In this document: piece after piece, positions 52,234 to 63,999 of the stretch
How positions within the stretch are numbered: the first letter of the stretch is position 1
Layout: the number at the start of each line of letters is the position of its first letter
Assembly: GCA_014529385.2 (NCBI GenBank)
Contig: CM043959.1
Span: 3,967,045-4,031,044, forward strand
Direction: 5' to 3'
DNA: 64,000 nucleotides
Origin: Adiantum capillus-veneris
Lineage: Eukaryota; Streptophyta; Polypodiopsida; Polypodiales; Pteridaceae
The notes under the pieces: generated by a model
The model's input: the letters and a program-made list of their open reading frames with translations, nothing else
Databases searched by the model: none
What the model was told of the DNA's origin: nothing
Translations under genes and position numbers: made by a program

Positions 52234-52990
52234 ATTACTCCCCCATTAGAGAAGCGTTTTTGTCCTAAAAACACAGGTGGTGTTATCTTCATAAGAGCAG
52301 TACTATATTACACAGTGGCATCCCTCACAAATCCAATCGTCCATTTGATCGATACATGGCTCATTAGGTTGTTCAATGCAACCAAGAAAAACATCTTGAT
52401 TTTTCACATTGTTGTCCTTACGCAATCGTTGGTGTAGCCACAACATAGTATGTAGAATCTATTTATGACTCACGTGAGTATTTTAAATGAGTTACAAAAA
52501 CTAAGACATGTCTAAATAAATGACCAGGTTTTACACTTTTTGAATATATTGGAACATGCAAGAATACCCCTGTTCAACTTTCCATGAAAGTGACATGCTG
52601 ACATAACTTATCAGCAAAGATTGGGTCCTTGACTTGCTATCATTTCTCATCGGTAAACAACCCCACCATAACTGGTGATTGAGGTTGAGAACCTGACTTA
52701 AATATGAAGGGACTAAACCTAATCAGAACATGCTTTCCCACATGGTAAGCAAACTCCAACTAAAGAGATAACCTTTCCAATTGGATTGCTTTGTGCTAAT
52801 GTGCATGCTTAGCTTATCCTTTAGCGTAATATTAACTCTTGGAAATTGCCTATCTGTCTCTGGATTAATGGGAGTACTTATATTGAATTGTCTCTCCCCA
52901 ATAGCTTACAAATAGTCTTGCAAAAATGATTGGTAATAAACATGGCACTACTAGGATGCTTTGGAAGATTTGGGTAAATAAGAGTATTCG
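52234..52990 (-). pseudogene. Chromovirus-like Gypsy remnant: integrase end and polypurine tract
   Basis: The minus strand from about 52985 down to 52560 can be read across several frames as integrase core: CKTICKLLG, STPINPETD, KQSNW in order, matching the usual W-x-x-L-F-x-L-L-G-T / HPQTDGQ / E-x-x-W pattern of Gypsy integrases. Downstream, GGGGGAGTAATGTC (52234-52245) is a polypurine tract followed by TGTCAG, the expected start of a 3' LTR. The LTR would run leftward from 52234; GCTTATATATGG near 52120-52131 (minus) could be its TATA. Its far end is not resolved. Confidence 0.55.
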
Positions 52991-52997
52991 TTCACCT

Positions 52998-53195
52998 GTT
53001 TTCGACGCTGTGACCCAAAGTGGTCTCCTATAGCAAATCTGCAGGCAGGTCTACTTCTGCAACCTCTGTAGGCAACGATTTTGGTCTCTCCTCAAACTCA
53101 CAGCACCTGCTTGTTGTTGAAGCTCTCTCGTGCTTGCTTGCAACCCAAGCTACACCTCCGCTTCTACAACGTACGCAGAACCTGCTCTGATACCA
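52998..53195 (-). other. Copia-3 leader fragment and primer binding site
   Basis: Minus strand TGGTATCAGAGC at 53195-53184 directly follows the LTR at 53198, then a short leader to about 52998, where the Gypsy remnant begins. The body of this Copia copy is missing. Confidence 0.75.
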
Positions 53196-53197
53196 TG

Positions 53198-53248
53198 TGT
53201 TGGATCCGAGTGTGCGACAATGCGTGTGTGTGTGTGTGTGTGTGCAAG

Positions 53249-53288
<40 letters not shown>

Positions 53289-53630
53289 ACAGGAAATGGG
53301 TGGGGAGACTCAAAGAGTGAGCAACCCCCTATACACTTATGCTATGTATAAGGTATACAAGTCAGTGGGCGCTCGGACTCTGGGCGGCCGGGCAAGACAC
53401 AGGCGCCTATACCCCAACAATATACTAAGGCTACCATAGGTTAAACCAAAATAAAGTTCAATGGGTGAAAGGGCTTTGTGTTTACACTCTGGAAGTGCCA
53501 TCGCACCTCGACTTTTGCAACTAGAATAGCTACTCATTACAAATAATGTTTTTAACCATAATCTGTATCATTTCATAACTCTAAAAAATAAGGCTTTGGT
53601 ATGAAACTTGAGTTGACCCGTGGGTCAACA
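53198..53630 (-). repeat. Copia-3 LTR with internal sequence on both sides
   Basis: 433 bp, TGTTGG...GTCAACA on the plus strand. GTTGACCC-GT-GGGTCAAC at its end is a small hairpin. Carries GT (53224-53244) and GA (53250-53286) microsatellites. A PBS lies on its left and a polypurine tract on its right, so it is neither a simple solo LTR nor a normal terminal LTR. Confidence 0.75.
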
Positions 53631-54555
53631 CTCCCCCTCCAAATTCATGTCATCCTTGACATGACCAAATTGTCAATGTCAGTGCAGTCTTTGTTGTTGT
53701 TTTTGCTTTTCTTTTTGTTCCACTGCTTGCACATTGTCTTTTGGATGCCTCTGTAAATTCCTTAGTAGAATTTCTTTTAATGTCCAATGCTTGTCCTTCA
53801 GGAATGACTTACGGCTTTGAGTCTTCATTTGTCTGCTCTTCTTCATTGGGGATTTCTTTGTTCCTGCATAAAGGTGATCAAAGTCTCATTTGCCACTGTT
53901 AGCTTTTGTGTGATGTGTAAATAATTATACTACTTATACTTGATACATGAATTAATTAAATCTCGGCAAACCCTAGTTAATCCCCCAAGTTAGTAACTTG
54001 TTTCAAAATGGCCTTATCCAACATCATTCACGATAAATGACCATCTATGAGCTATCATTGTCCATTTGTCCCCCAAAACTCATATACATGATGTACAGGG
54101 TATGTAGATGGCTGTCATGGATTCCGATTTAAAAAATTGCATCTTTGGCTAGGGGTTAGACTTTCTATCCTTTTTTTTTGGCACCCTTAGCTTGTATTCT
54201 CTATTCATAGCCTACTGACAAAGTTTGGGCTTGATTTAGACTTGTATTTGGCTTTCTAAGCTAACTTTTTAGATCTCAGTCTTGAAAATGACTAGTGGGC
54301 ATCTCTGGCACCTTTTCTGGCTGCCAAACTTGAAATGAATTATATCGTGAGCATCCTCTAAACATGTAGAACAAATGATGATGACCGAGATTTGGGCTCG
54401 ACCCTTGGTTGCTCCTGCAGACATCTATAGCGATAGATGATTGAATTGTCATTTTTGCCTGCCTTTTTTTGCTAGTATTGTTAGTCCCTTTTGTTTGTTA
54501 GGCTTCATTAAGTCACATACAAGATAGAAGATTTACAATATAAGGATCTACTTCC
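53631..54555 (-). other. Copia-3 polypurine tract and noncoding sequence
   Basis: The minus strand reads GGAGGGGGAG immediately before the LTR (53631-53640), the plus-strand primer position. Beyond it no copia RNase H or other domain is recognisable up to the Gypsy-B breakpoint near 54555. Confidence 0.6.
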
Positions 54556-57500
54556 TTTATATGCTAGCTCCACTATCAAGGATTGCCATGGTTTTTACAC
54601 CTTGGAATTCCACAAAAAGAGTGGCGTTCCCATCTTGTCCCTCATAGTAGTCCCCTACTTTGTTCAGAGGTATCGGTCTTGTGTTTAGCTGAGGCATTTC
54701 AAGCTCTTTGATCCCTTCCTCGATTTGAGACATTGGGTTTTTTACGCCAAATTTCTATAGGCATTTTTCCACAGTAGTCCACCTGTTTGGTCTTATTTTG
54801 AGCAATTCGGCTAATTTTATCGTACAGGTGACTGGGGTAGATAGAATATCTATTAACCCTTAAGAGTTGATGACCTTATTGGAAGACATTCTGTGATGGG
54901 ACTGAAATAGAATCCGACTTGGCCTCGTGCTCTCCCATATAGGACGGTAGTGTTCTTAGCAAATGGGGTTGATTGTCCATAGAGTGTACAGATCCTTTGT
55001 CTCCCCCAATACGATTGCACTTCTAGATTTATTCAAGATTCAATCTCAATTTCCTCTATTGGTGGACGAAACACTCCTCTTCCATCATTGCTCTAGTTTA
55101 CTCGTCTGCTTATCTCACTAGCTTCATTTGCTTCTCTGACTTGTTTCCATAATTTGTCAAGACAATCTTAGATTGTTTGAATCATTTTGTGGCACATTTC
55201 AAGTCTTTGCTTTTCTAGTTCCACATAGGGATATGTCATCCACCTCTATTCTTGGGTTTGGTTATTTTTTATCCGTGTTTCGTAGGCTTTTAAGAGGACA
55301 TCTAATGGCTCATTAAGCTTCTTGACCAATATTGATCCTTCTGAACTAGCACTTATCGTTTTCTCTTCCATGGATGGTTCTTCTGCAGGTTGAGATGTTT
55401 GCATAAGAGAAGGTGCAACCATTTCCTTATGGTGTATTATCTTCTCTTTAGCTTAGGTAAGCTCCTCAGCTAGGGATTTTTGCTCTTGTTCCCTACGTGC
55501 TTTCATCCTAGCCTTTCTAGCTTTCCAACTATTTTGTTTGCTCTTGTTTTTTTGACTAGGTGCGGCGATCTTTGGTCCATCATCCGACGTCTCTGGTCTT
55601 GCGCCAGTTTTTGTTTTCTCTATCTCTGGATTCTCATCAGCTTCCTTTTGAGCTTGCACTCTCGTAACTACTTGAATTGGTACGACGTTTTTGTTTTTTG
55701 AGCTACTAGGTAGCGATCCCTGATACATTTGTTGTGTTCTTTCTAATTTGGTTTGGGTTTTTAAAATAATCAAGGATTAAGTGAATGATGCCACAGTCAA
55801 GACATGGGAATTTACTTGAGTGATCTCCGTCTAAGGACATTGTTTGACCATGTGATTGTCACAGCTTTTGTGATAATCTGTCTCTGGTTGAGGAGCTTCT
55901 TCTTACATATCCTCTTGACTGTAAACAGGTTCTGACCTAGCTAAGCCGCTATTCACAACAATGAACCACAATGTCCTTTCCTCCATCTCATACCTTATTT
56001 CTTCAGGTCAAAATGCAAGAGGTGAAGGTTGTACCAACCTTACCACTCCATATGTTTCTCTCATCCTCTGTCGCTTTGAAGGGTAGTACCCATTTTGATG
56101 GTTATAATACATTGTAGTTGGTACTAGCACTTGTTTATTAGATGCTTCCATCATCGATGTGTATCTCATGTCTATAGGCATTCTAGCACCTAGCAGTGGA
56201 GGTTGTTGTGCTAAGACAAGCTGTGGCCTTGAAACTCCTCTTTGACCTGGCGCATTCCTCGTAATATATATGGGTGGAGTATGTGCTATTGGAATAGGTT
56301 GTGCATGCCTCTCCGTATCATATTCCATGCTATAGTAGCACTCTTCCCTCATATGATTTTTCCATTCCCCCTCAATTTTGCACCACTTAGGCTCCCCCAA
56401 ATCAGAATTTACAAGAAGAGTTAACCTCTTGACCACGTCGTCGATAAACTTTTCTTGATTGATAGGTGCTGCTGGATTTGTAATGGACTCAATCATCTAT
56501 GAATCACTATGCTGAGAGGATGTGTCATCCTCTTGATTCTTACAATCGTTTTCTTTATATTTCTCATAGTTATCCACCAGATAAAGAGATTCTTTGAACA
56601 ATTCATTTAACGTCGGGCTCTTTATTATATGCAGATCCTTCTAAAGACCCCCATGTCTCATTCTCTAGATAAAGATCAACACCAATCATGCTTGCGTAGG
56701 TAGTTTTTCTCTCGGACAGAACTTGACATATCTCATGAGACTCAGTGCTACCTTTCACATAGATTTACCCTCTTTTTTCCTGAATCTGTGTATTTCCACT
56801 AAGTCGAACCATGTAGCAACCTCGTCTTCCAGAGTCAGCCCAAATCTTGAAAATTGTGTTGCAAAATCCAAAACTTCCTCTGCTCTAACTACTCTTTTGA
56901 AAGCCACTACGTGATCTCTCGGATCTTTATCTCTAGAGTACTTCCTGTTTACCCATTTTTGGACTTGGGACTAACTCGCCGATTGTCTACAAGTCTAACC
57001 TTAGACTCTCCCAATGCTTCTCTTGCTTCAGGCCTTCTACTATGCCTAGGTTCTTCTTTGATTTCATCTTCTAGTTCATATATTTGTGAGTGTCTCACAA
57101 TAGGTGGGTCTTCTTGAAACTCTCTCTCTCTCTCGATTCTTATTGTTTCTATATAAGGTAACCCTGCTATAGTCGATCTAACGGTTGGTCCTCGACCTTT
57201 ACTCAAATACGGATATGATGGAAATAGTGGTGGTGCACTTGGTCCTGGGATGATCGGATAACCACCTCTATTGATATCTGGTCTCAGTATGGTGATGTAG
57301 ACTTGACTGCAATGATTGCAATGTATTTGGTCTCACGTTGCTCATTGGTGGATAGATCGATATTTCCAATCTCCTTGTCTAGTCTGATTGATACCTGATT
57401 GTAGATTGGCCTTCTTCAAAGGGATTGGTTGTTTTGTTGGAGATTGGTTCATTCAGAAGATTTACTTGAGGAGGCATGTATACCATCTCTATGATCATTT

Positions 57501-57964
57501 CATCTCTCTTTATTGCTCTAGGAGGGAATCCAAGTGGTTCAAGTTTTGGAATTCTCGTAGGAGTCTTCATGTTTGGTAGGGGGTATCTATGGTCCTTCAT
57601 TGAACAAATATACACCTATTTATAATGCAGTCTGTGGATTTGTGCTTTCTACAGCTCTGTATTCTTACCCATACTTATCAAAAACTATAGATTTTCATTG
57701 ACAGTCGACTTTGTATGTATAGACATATAAGAACTTGTAATCCATCACCTCTTTTGGGTATGGCTCTGAGAACCTATAAAGGTTGACCTCACTGCCGTCA
57801 ATGTATCTATATAATCCTTCACTCTCATGATCTATCATCCAAACTCTCTCAACAAACTTGGTCTTTGTCAACTGCAAGTTTGGAAGATCCATTATGGGCG
57901 GATGCTCCTCTATCGCAAGGATTTCAAAGCTTGTATAAGCTGAGTTTGAATCTAAAGTAGACAT
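54556..57964 (-). pseudogene. Gypsy-B gag-protease remnant, same family as Gypsy-1
   Basis: Minus-strand order matches Gypsy-1: gag N-part (57964-57695, MIDHESEG...SIVFDKYG), linker (57615-57379), gag core about 56960-56510 (VQKWVNRKY, DPRDHVVAF, FGLTLEDEVATWF, LPTQA, LNELFKESLYLVDN) with ~29 residues missing mid-domain, 56496-56008, coiled basic part 55773-55453 (TRVQAQKEADENP, SWKARKARMKAR), and the protease start about 54800-54556 (LNTRPIPLNKVGDYYEG, AILDSGAS). It breaks off right after the active-site DSGAS. Many stops and frameshifts. No LTR was recognised at either end. Confidence 0.85.
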
Positions 57965-58482
57965 GATTTTGGGGGGTTAACAGCTCTAGCTTGATGTAAG
58001 CAGTCTTATCTCAATATGTCAAGTGCTTTAGTTAGGAAATAGTCAAAACTATGTCCAAAACCACGATCATTTCCTCTCAATTCTCTCAAATTGTCACTTT
58101 TAGACGCCCCTAAGTTTCGAATGCATTTTGAGGCCTTAAATGACATTTTTTTAAACCTGACCAACAATGAATGATCCAAAGGGTCTTTGATTTTTGTTTA
58201 GGGGTCACACTAAATCTTGTAGAGCTACTCTGAAGCTTCGTTTTGATAAAAAAGGTTTCTCACTCCAATACCGAGAGCTCAAGTTATGGCCAAAACAGTC
58301 TTCTATTACATTCAACCTTCCTGTAGATCAATTCTGGCGATTTCAAAGTGCCAACACTAGATGCATGTTTGGTCCACTAACATGTGTGCAAAGTTTGTTT
58401 TGGAGTGATATTTGGGATTCTAGGGTCAAAAGAAATTCCTTTGACTAGTCGAAGTTCCTGTATAGCCTCAACCTGTGCATGG

Positions 58483-58506
58483 AGTCCTCATACGCGTATG
58501 ATGTCT
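58483..58506. repeat. Gypsy-B palindrome 1
   Basis: AGTCCTCATACG + CGTATGATGTCT; the right arm is intact, the left arm has two changes. Confidence 0.85.
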
Positions 58507-59018
58507 CCTGACTCAGAATTTTTCCAAACTTTACTTGTAGACTCTCCTTGATGTACTCTAACCACCCCAATTCTTAGCTCAGGGGGTGCACTATGTAATC
58601 ATGTTAATGTATAACGTGAGTTCAAAAGGAGAGGTTTTAAAATGCAAAATTTTAGGCAATTTAACAAGATACACTAAAATAAGGGGGTTTTTTATTCAAT
58701 TTTGAAAAGAAAGTTTAAAATAAAGGGTTTATTTTATTCATTTAGACATATTAAAAGAGGGGGTTTTTTAATACCCCATGAACGCACGTTATATAGGGGG
58801 GTACTGAACGGTGAAACCCCAAGATTTTTAGTTTATGATTCTGACATTTTCAGTTAGGTCTATCACACCTTTTTGTTTAGTTTCTTGCAACTTCCCTCGG
58901 AGATTAGATAAGCCAAAAGTGATCCAAATTGAACGAAACTTGGTCTCTAGGCTTATTTTGTGATGGAAAACACTTCTATAAGCTCAGATATAAGTTTTGG
59001 CTTCTAATTTGGGACTTG

Positions 59019-59042
59019 AGATATCATACACGTATGATGTCT
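59019..59042. repeat. Gypsy-B palindrome 2
   Basis: AGATATCATACA + CGTATGATGTCT; the centre is ACACGT, one CpG transition from ACGCGT. Confidence 0.85.
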
Positions 59043-59304
59043 TTTGTGGCAAAATGAAGCGTCTTTTATCCCAAAAGACTCTTTATCACTCAAGCAACTC
59101 TCAACAACTTTCAGAATTCAATTTCAATACTTTTTGTGCAAGTTATGGTCAATACAAGCATGAACCTTGCCCAATTTCCGTCTTTTGGCACTTTTTAGAC
59201 CAAATGCTGTCCAAATGCAATGAAGTTTTGGCTAGGGACGTCTTTTGTGCTTTAGGACACTAGGATATACTGAGATGTTTGATTTGACCTAGATTTGGCC
59301 TAAA

Positions 59305-59328
59305 AGTCTTCATACGTGTATGATGTTT
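59305..59328. repeat. Gypsy-B palindrome 3
   Basis: AGTCTTCATACG + TGTATGATGTTT; centre ACGTGT. Confidence 0.8.
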
Positions 59329-59771
59329 TTTGGCTTAGATTTCACTTATGCTTCTTTCCAAGGTGCTCCTTAATGTATACAGTAAGAATATGTGCTCACA
59401 CAAAATTTTGGATGTCAAAATTGCACAAAATGACCACTTTTTCACCTTTACCTTCTTGGATTTGCAAAAATCTTTTTAAATTCAAAGTTGTGTGTCCAAA
59501 TGAGATGAAATTTTGCAAACATGCTTAAATCATCATTTTCAAACCTCTTGTGTGGTCAAAAGTGCAATTGGACTTTTAGATCTTGACTTGAGACATCAAA
59601 ATTTCTCTAAAAACACAAATTTTACCTGTCACCTTCCATGAAGTGAAAAATCACGCTTTTCTCTCTAGATATATGTCCAAAATGATTCAAACTTGGTGAG
59701 GATGCTCAAAACAATGTGTCAAAGCAGCCTATAGTGACAAATGGTCATTTCTGTTCAAAAATTGGCCCAAG

Positions 59772-59795
59772 AGACATCATACGCGTATGATGTCT
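59772..59795. repeat. Gypsy-B palindrome 4 (perfect)
   Basis: AGACATCATACG followed by its exact reverse complement: the family consensus, 24 bp. Confidence 0.95.
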
Positions 59796-59900
59796 ATTTG
59801 CTTCAAATTGAATGAAACATGGTCTCTAAGCTTGTTTTGTGGTGCGACTAAACACCCTGATCTGCTTTGATGTCAGCTTTGGTCCCTAAAATTTCCCTTT

Positions 59901-59924
59901 AAACATCATACACGTATGATGTCT
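59901..59924. repeat. Gypsy-B palindrome 5
   Basis: AAACATCATACA + CGTATGATGTCT; centre ACACGT. Confidence 0.88.
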
Positions 59925-60406
59925 AACTGGTCAAATTCAAGTGAAACTCACTCTAGAGGTCTCCCACCTCACAAGCAACTCACAACAGCTTTCAAAATTC
60001 AAGTCCAACATTTTTTGTGCTAGATATGATCAATTCAAGCATTCACTTTGCCTAGGTCCATCTTGTGGCCTTTACAAGGCCCAAAATGCTTCAAATTCAA
60101 TGGAATTTTTCCTATTTTCTTCCTAAATTATCTAGACCACAAGGATACACTCAGAATGGACTTCTGTTTCTACTCCAGGTTCTCCTCGGTATGTGCAACA
60201 TGCCCATGTGCTCACAATAAATTTTGGAAATCAAAATTGCACAAATTCACCACTTTTTAACAAGAGAATCCCCTGAAAGAGTAAAATCTCCTCAATTCTC
60301 AATCTATATGCCCAATTGAAATGAAATTTGGTGTATGTGCTCAACACAACATGCAAAATATGGGTATAATATTAGAAGTTCACTTTTGCAGCCAGAATTA
60401 CCCTTC

Positions 60407-60430
60407 AAACATCATACGTGTATGATGTCT
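60407..60430. repeat. Gypsy-B palindrome 6
   Basis: AAACATCATACG + TGTATGATGTCT; centre ACGTGT. Confidence 0.88.
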
Positions 60431-60685
60431 GTTGATGGATTTTTGGCTAGAATAACCACAATTATTCACAAGTCTCCAACACTAGCACTTTTGCTAATTT
60501 TCCTGCAAAAATATTCTCAGAATTACAAGCTTCTGTTATTACTATTTTCGACACTCCATCTTTTGTCTTTTGGGTACTAAGGGTTGGTTAAATCCCTAGT
60601 CTCAAGGTGTCCTTAGGGTAAAACACCCCTTTTGAACACTCTGCTACATTCAGATTTGTCAAATTTGGTCTCCATATGCCTCTTG

Positions 60686-60709
60686 AGACATCATACACAT
60701 ATGATGTCC
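60686..60709. repeat. Gypsy-B palindrome 7
   Basis: AGACATCATACA + CATATGATGTCC; centre ACACAT, two CpG-type transitions. Confidence 0.88.
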
Positions 60710-60959
60710 AAGTTTGCAGAATTTCAGGTTTTCTTTAGAGAACTCTTGCAAATGTCTTCTTATATGCACAACAGGAATCAGCCATGAAAATTCCTGCTAC
60801 ATCGTTTTTCTTGAAAGTCAAACCAGGCAAAATAGACTCTTGAGATGTGTCTCCTATTCTCTGAGTGACATTCTGGTCTTGGGTCCTCTGCTACAAGCCT
60901 CATTGAATTCTATTAAGTCCTTGACCCTAATAACCATAACTCCTCTAGCACTTTGCATT

Positions 60960-61568
60960 TGAATGAGCACCTCCTTCAATTGGAGCATGATTTCTCTCAT
61001 ACACTAGTATGCAGGCTTGTCGCCTAGCGGTATTTCCACCTAAAGCCCCATGACTTGAGGTCTGCTATAGTTAAATTTGTGTCTTTTGGATGGAATTCTC
61101 TATCATTGCTAGTGAGGTCCCACTCTGGAATCCTTTCCAATACTCGGAACACGTGCAGGGTGAGCTGGTAACCGACATAGTTCCCTGGTCATGATAAATG
61201 GTTGACTTCCAGTTTGCAATTATCCTTTGGCTCCCACATAGAGCATCTGAAATCACTCCAAATCTAATTAGACTAAATCATCATCCTGAAACTGGTCGAT
61301 CTGAAGACTTTTGGCTCTCTACAGACTCTAATTAAGTGCTCAATGGATCTAATGGGGTCAGATTCAAAATGAGTGATGAGTAGCACAACTTTTCCCTTAC
61401 TGAGAGTTGAATCCACTTCTTCCTCCTGTCCTCCAGTTTGCTGTTGTGAATTTGGATGGTCTCTTGTTGGTGGTTCATGTTGCTCCACTAGGTCTCCTGC
61501 TATTTAATTTGGAGGTGCGTTCCTCATTGATGTCCCCCCATCGGATGCCTCAGTGTTATGACCATTGA

Positions 61569-61600
<32 letters not shown>

Positions 61601-62190
61601 TTGTCAAGCTTCTTCTGGTGTTGGTGATCCTGGTCCTGATCTCGGTTCTCCTCATCTTCCTCATAATCATCATCCTTATATTTTTGGCTATCAATAAACT
61701 CAATGATAGCTTCATTGACCAATGTCGTAGTGTATTGTCCTGCTTTTTCTTAGACTGTCTCGATGAAGGCTTCAAGATCATATACATTAAGAGTGAGATC
61801 CCCATTCTTATCCACAATCTGCACTAAAATGTGGTAGATGTATTTCTAGGATATAGCATCCTTTGTCACTTGATGTACTTTGAATAAATCCCTATAATAT
61901 GATCTCTTAACCTCTAGTAGCATCTGGTAGCAATCAACATCCCTTAGAGCCTCTTCCGTTGATTATTGAATGATTCTATTTTCTTGGAGAAGGTTGTGAA
62001 TTTTATTTTCTAGTGCTTCCTTCTCCCTCATTTGATGATGTTCTTGTATCTGTATAGCCAGGTTTCTGGCTGCCCAATTGGTCTTCTCCTCCCTTAGCTT
62101 CTTAACTCTTCCTGGGCGTCCTAAATTTCTTGTTGTAGTGTTGCACTAACACTGGGAGCTGGAGGTTTGAGCCTCCATCATATGGTGTGG
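60960..62190 (-). pseudogene. Unrecognised decayed coding remnant downstream of Gypsy-A integrase
   Basis: Minus-strand reading with several stops: a coiled-coil segment (EHHQMREKEALENKIHNLL, near 62010), a stretch around GDLTLNVYDLEAFIETV and LVNEAIIEFIDSQ (about 61800-61690), then an acidic region with a poly-Asp run from (ATC)n at 61571-61602, then HESDP-type polar sequence to 61273. It begins abruptly inside the integrase core, so it is joined by rearrangement. I do not recognise the family. Confidence 0.4.
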
Positions 62191-63999
62191 CTCCTTCTGA
62201 ACAATTTTTGTAAGAACAGTTTTGATGGTTTTTACTACTTTCAACCTGACCATTCCATCTAGGATAATATGATGTTGACTTCCTATGTTTGATTGAAAAC
62301 ATTCCCTTGAGAATTCCCATCGTATTATTAATGAAATTAGTGCCCTGGTCTGACACTATCTCAATGGGACAACAATATCTACACATGATATTTTCATAGA
62401 GGAAGGAGTAGTTGACTTATCAGTATTATCTAGTAGAGCTTTTGCCTCCACTTATTTGTTGACATAGCAGGTAGCCATAATGATATACTTGTTCCTTCTA
62501 GGAGTTATCTTTTTGAATGGTCCCATGAAGTCAAGTCCCCACTTCATAAAGGTTTTTAATGGTATAAATGGAGTTAGTGGTGTCATGTCGATTGCTGTAG
62601 GTCTACCCATCCTTTGGTAGATGTCATAAGTCTTACAAAATGTTTTGACATCAGTCATCATCAACTGCCACCACAATCCTACTTAGAGGATTTTCTTGTA
62701 TGTGATTTCAACTAAAAAGTGACGTCTGACATCACCATTATGTGCTTCAACAGTAACTTGCATTTGTCCTTTTAAAGGTACACAACACCGAAGTACTCCA
62801 TCAATTCACAATCTGTAAAGTGCCCCCACAATAATGGTGAATTTCAGACTTCAGATGATCAGTGCGTTTTTCTTATTTTGAGGCCAACTTCTAGGAGTTT
62901 TCTTAGCTGAAGGAAATCATACACTTCTTGTCATTTTGGGTCTGGCTCTTCCTCAGTTGTGCTTTAAAATAGTTCACCGTCTATTGGTTCATCTCTCAAA
63001 GATGTTTCAGAGTAACCTTCAATGTTTCTTGAAAGAAAATGAGCTCTACAATGTGACTTTCCTGGTTTGTGGAAAATTTTGAATTTGAATTCCATTAAGA
63101 ACATCATCCACTTGATTAATCTTCCATGTATGATCACTTTATTAATAAAAAACAATAAAGCCTAATGATCAACATAAAAGTGAAATAATTCTCTCGATAG
63201 ATAATCTCTGAACTCGGTCGCATGAAACACCATTCACAATACCTCTCTTTCTGTTGTTGAATATCCTTGTTCGATTGAATTGAATTTGTGACTAGCATAG
63301 TAGATTTGATAGTCTATTTTCCCATCAGGCTGAGCCAGTATAGTCCTTATCTCCATCTTGAAGTGTCAACATGTACACGAAAGATAATATTCCAGTTGGG
63401 TTGGCAAAAAACTGGCTTCCTACTAATGGCACCTATCAAGCTTTGAAAGCTTTTCTCACATTCTTCAATCCAGTTGTATTTAGTTCCTTTGTTTGTGAGC
63501 TCATAAAGGGGTAAGGCTTTAGCTGCAAACATGTGCAAAAATCTTTGATAAAAAATAATGTACCCCAAGAATGAACTAAATTTTGAAACCATGGCTGGTG
63601 CTTTGGCTTACTGAAAACCCTTGATCTTATCTTGAGCCATCATAATGCCATTTATTGAAAAAAAGTGTCCCAATACCTGACCTTTCAAGACCATAAACAC
63701 GAACTTAAATGGATTTAAGCAGATTCCTTTCTCCCTACACCTTTCAAAAACCATCTCCAGAAACAATATGTGCATTTCTTTAGTGGAAAACACAATAAAA
63801 TCATCCACAAAGATGGGTGAAAATTTATGCAGATACTCACTGAAAATTTCCATCATACACCTCTGAAAGGTGGCTAGAGCATTACAAAGTCCAAATGGCA
63901 TTATCAAATACATAAATTCTCCCCACTCAGTTATGAATGTTGTTTTTTCTCTGTCTTCTAGTGCAATTTCAGTTGGTTATAGACAATATAGTCATCCAT
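62100..63999 (-). pseudogene. Gypsy-A pol remnant (RT, RNase H, integrase), runs off the window
   Basis: Minus strand: RT palm at 63913-63608 (MPFGLCNALATFQRCMMEIF, catalytic FVDDF, CREKGICLN), RT connection 63592-63347 (SFLGYIIFYQRFL), RNase H-like tail at 63155-62964, integrase finger/core at 62676-62452 (YDIYQRMGRPT, KWGLDFMGPF) and 62386-62102 (IEIVSDQGTNF, PRWNGQVES), breaking off after the catalytic Glu. FVDDF replaces YMDDL of Gypsy-1, and other residues differ widely, so this is another Gypsy family. Many stops. gag and protease would lie beyond the window end. Confidence 0.88.

Larger units (their letters stand above)
57965..60730 (-). other. Gypsy-B leader, noncoding, with seven palindromes
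   Basis: Lies upstream of Gypsy-B gag in the same place as the palindrome-bearing leader of Gypsy-1. Shares phrases within itself (CAACTCTCAACAACTTTCAG-like at 59095 and CTCACAACAGCTTTCA at 59967; CCAAATGAGATGAAATTTTG at 59497 and CAATTGAAATGAAATTTGG at 60313), suggesting internal duplications. No coding region is convincing. Confidence 0.7.

Noticed and set aside
51970-52437. 155-codon plus-strand ORF
   Set aside because: Covers the polypurine tract and LTR-like start of a minus-strand Gypsy remnant; no domain.
61571-61602. (ATC)n run as an independent gene feature
   Set aside because: It is a trinucleotide repeat giving poly-Asp within a decayed minus-strand remnant; noted there.
54556-63999. 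Gypsy-A and Gypsy-B as a single element
   Set aside because: On the minus strand pol (RT-RNase H-integrase) comes before gag, and the RT family (FVDDF) differs from the Gypsy-1/B family (YMDDL in Gypsy-1).
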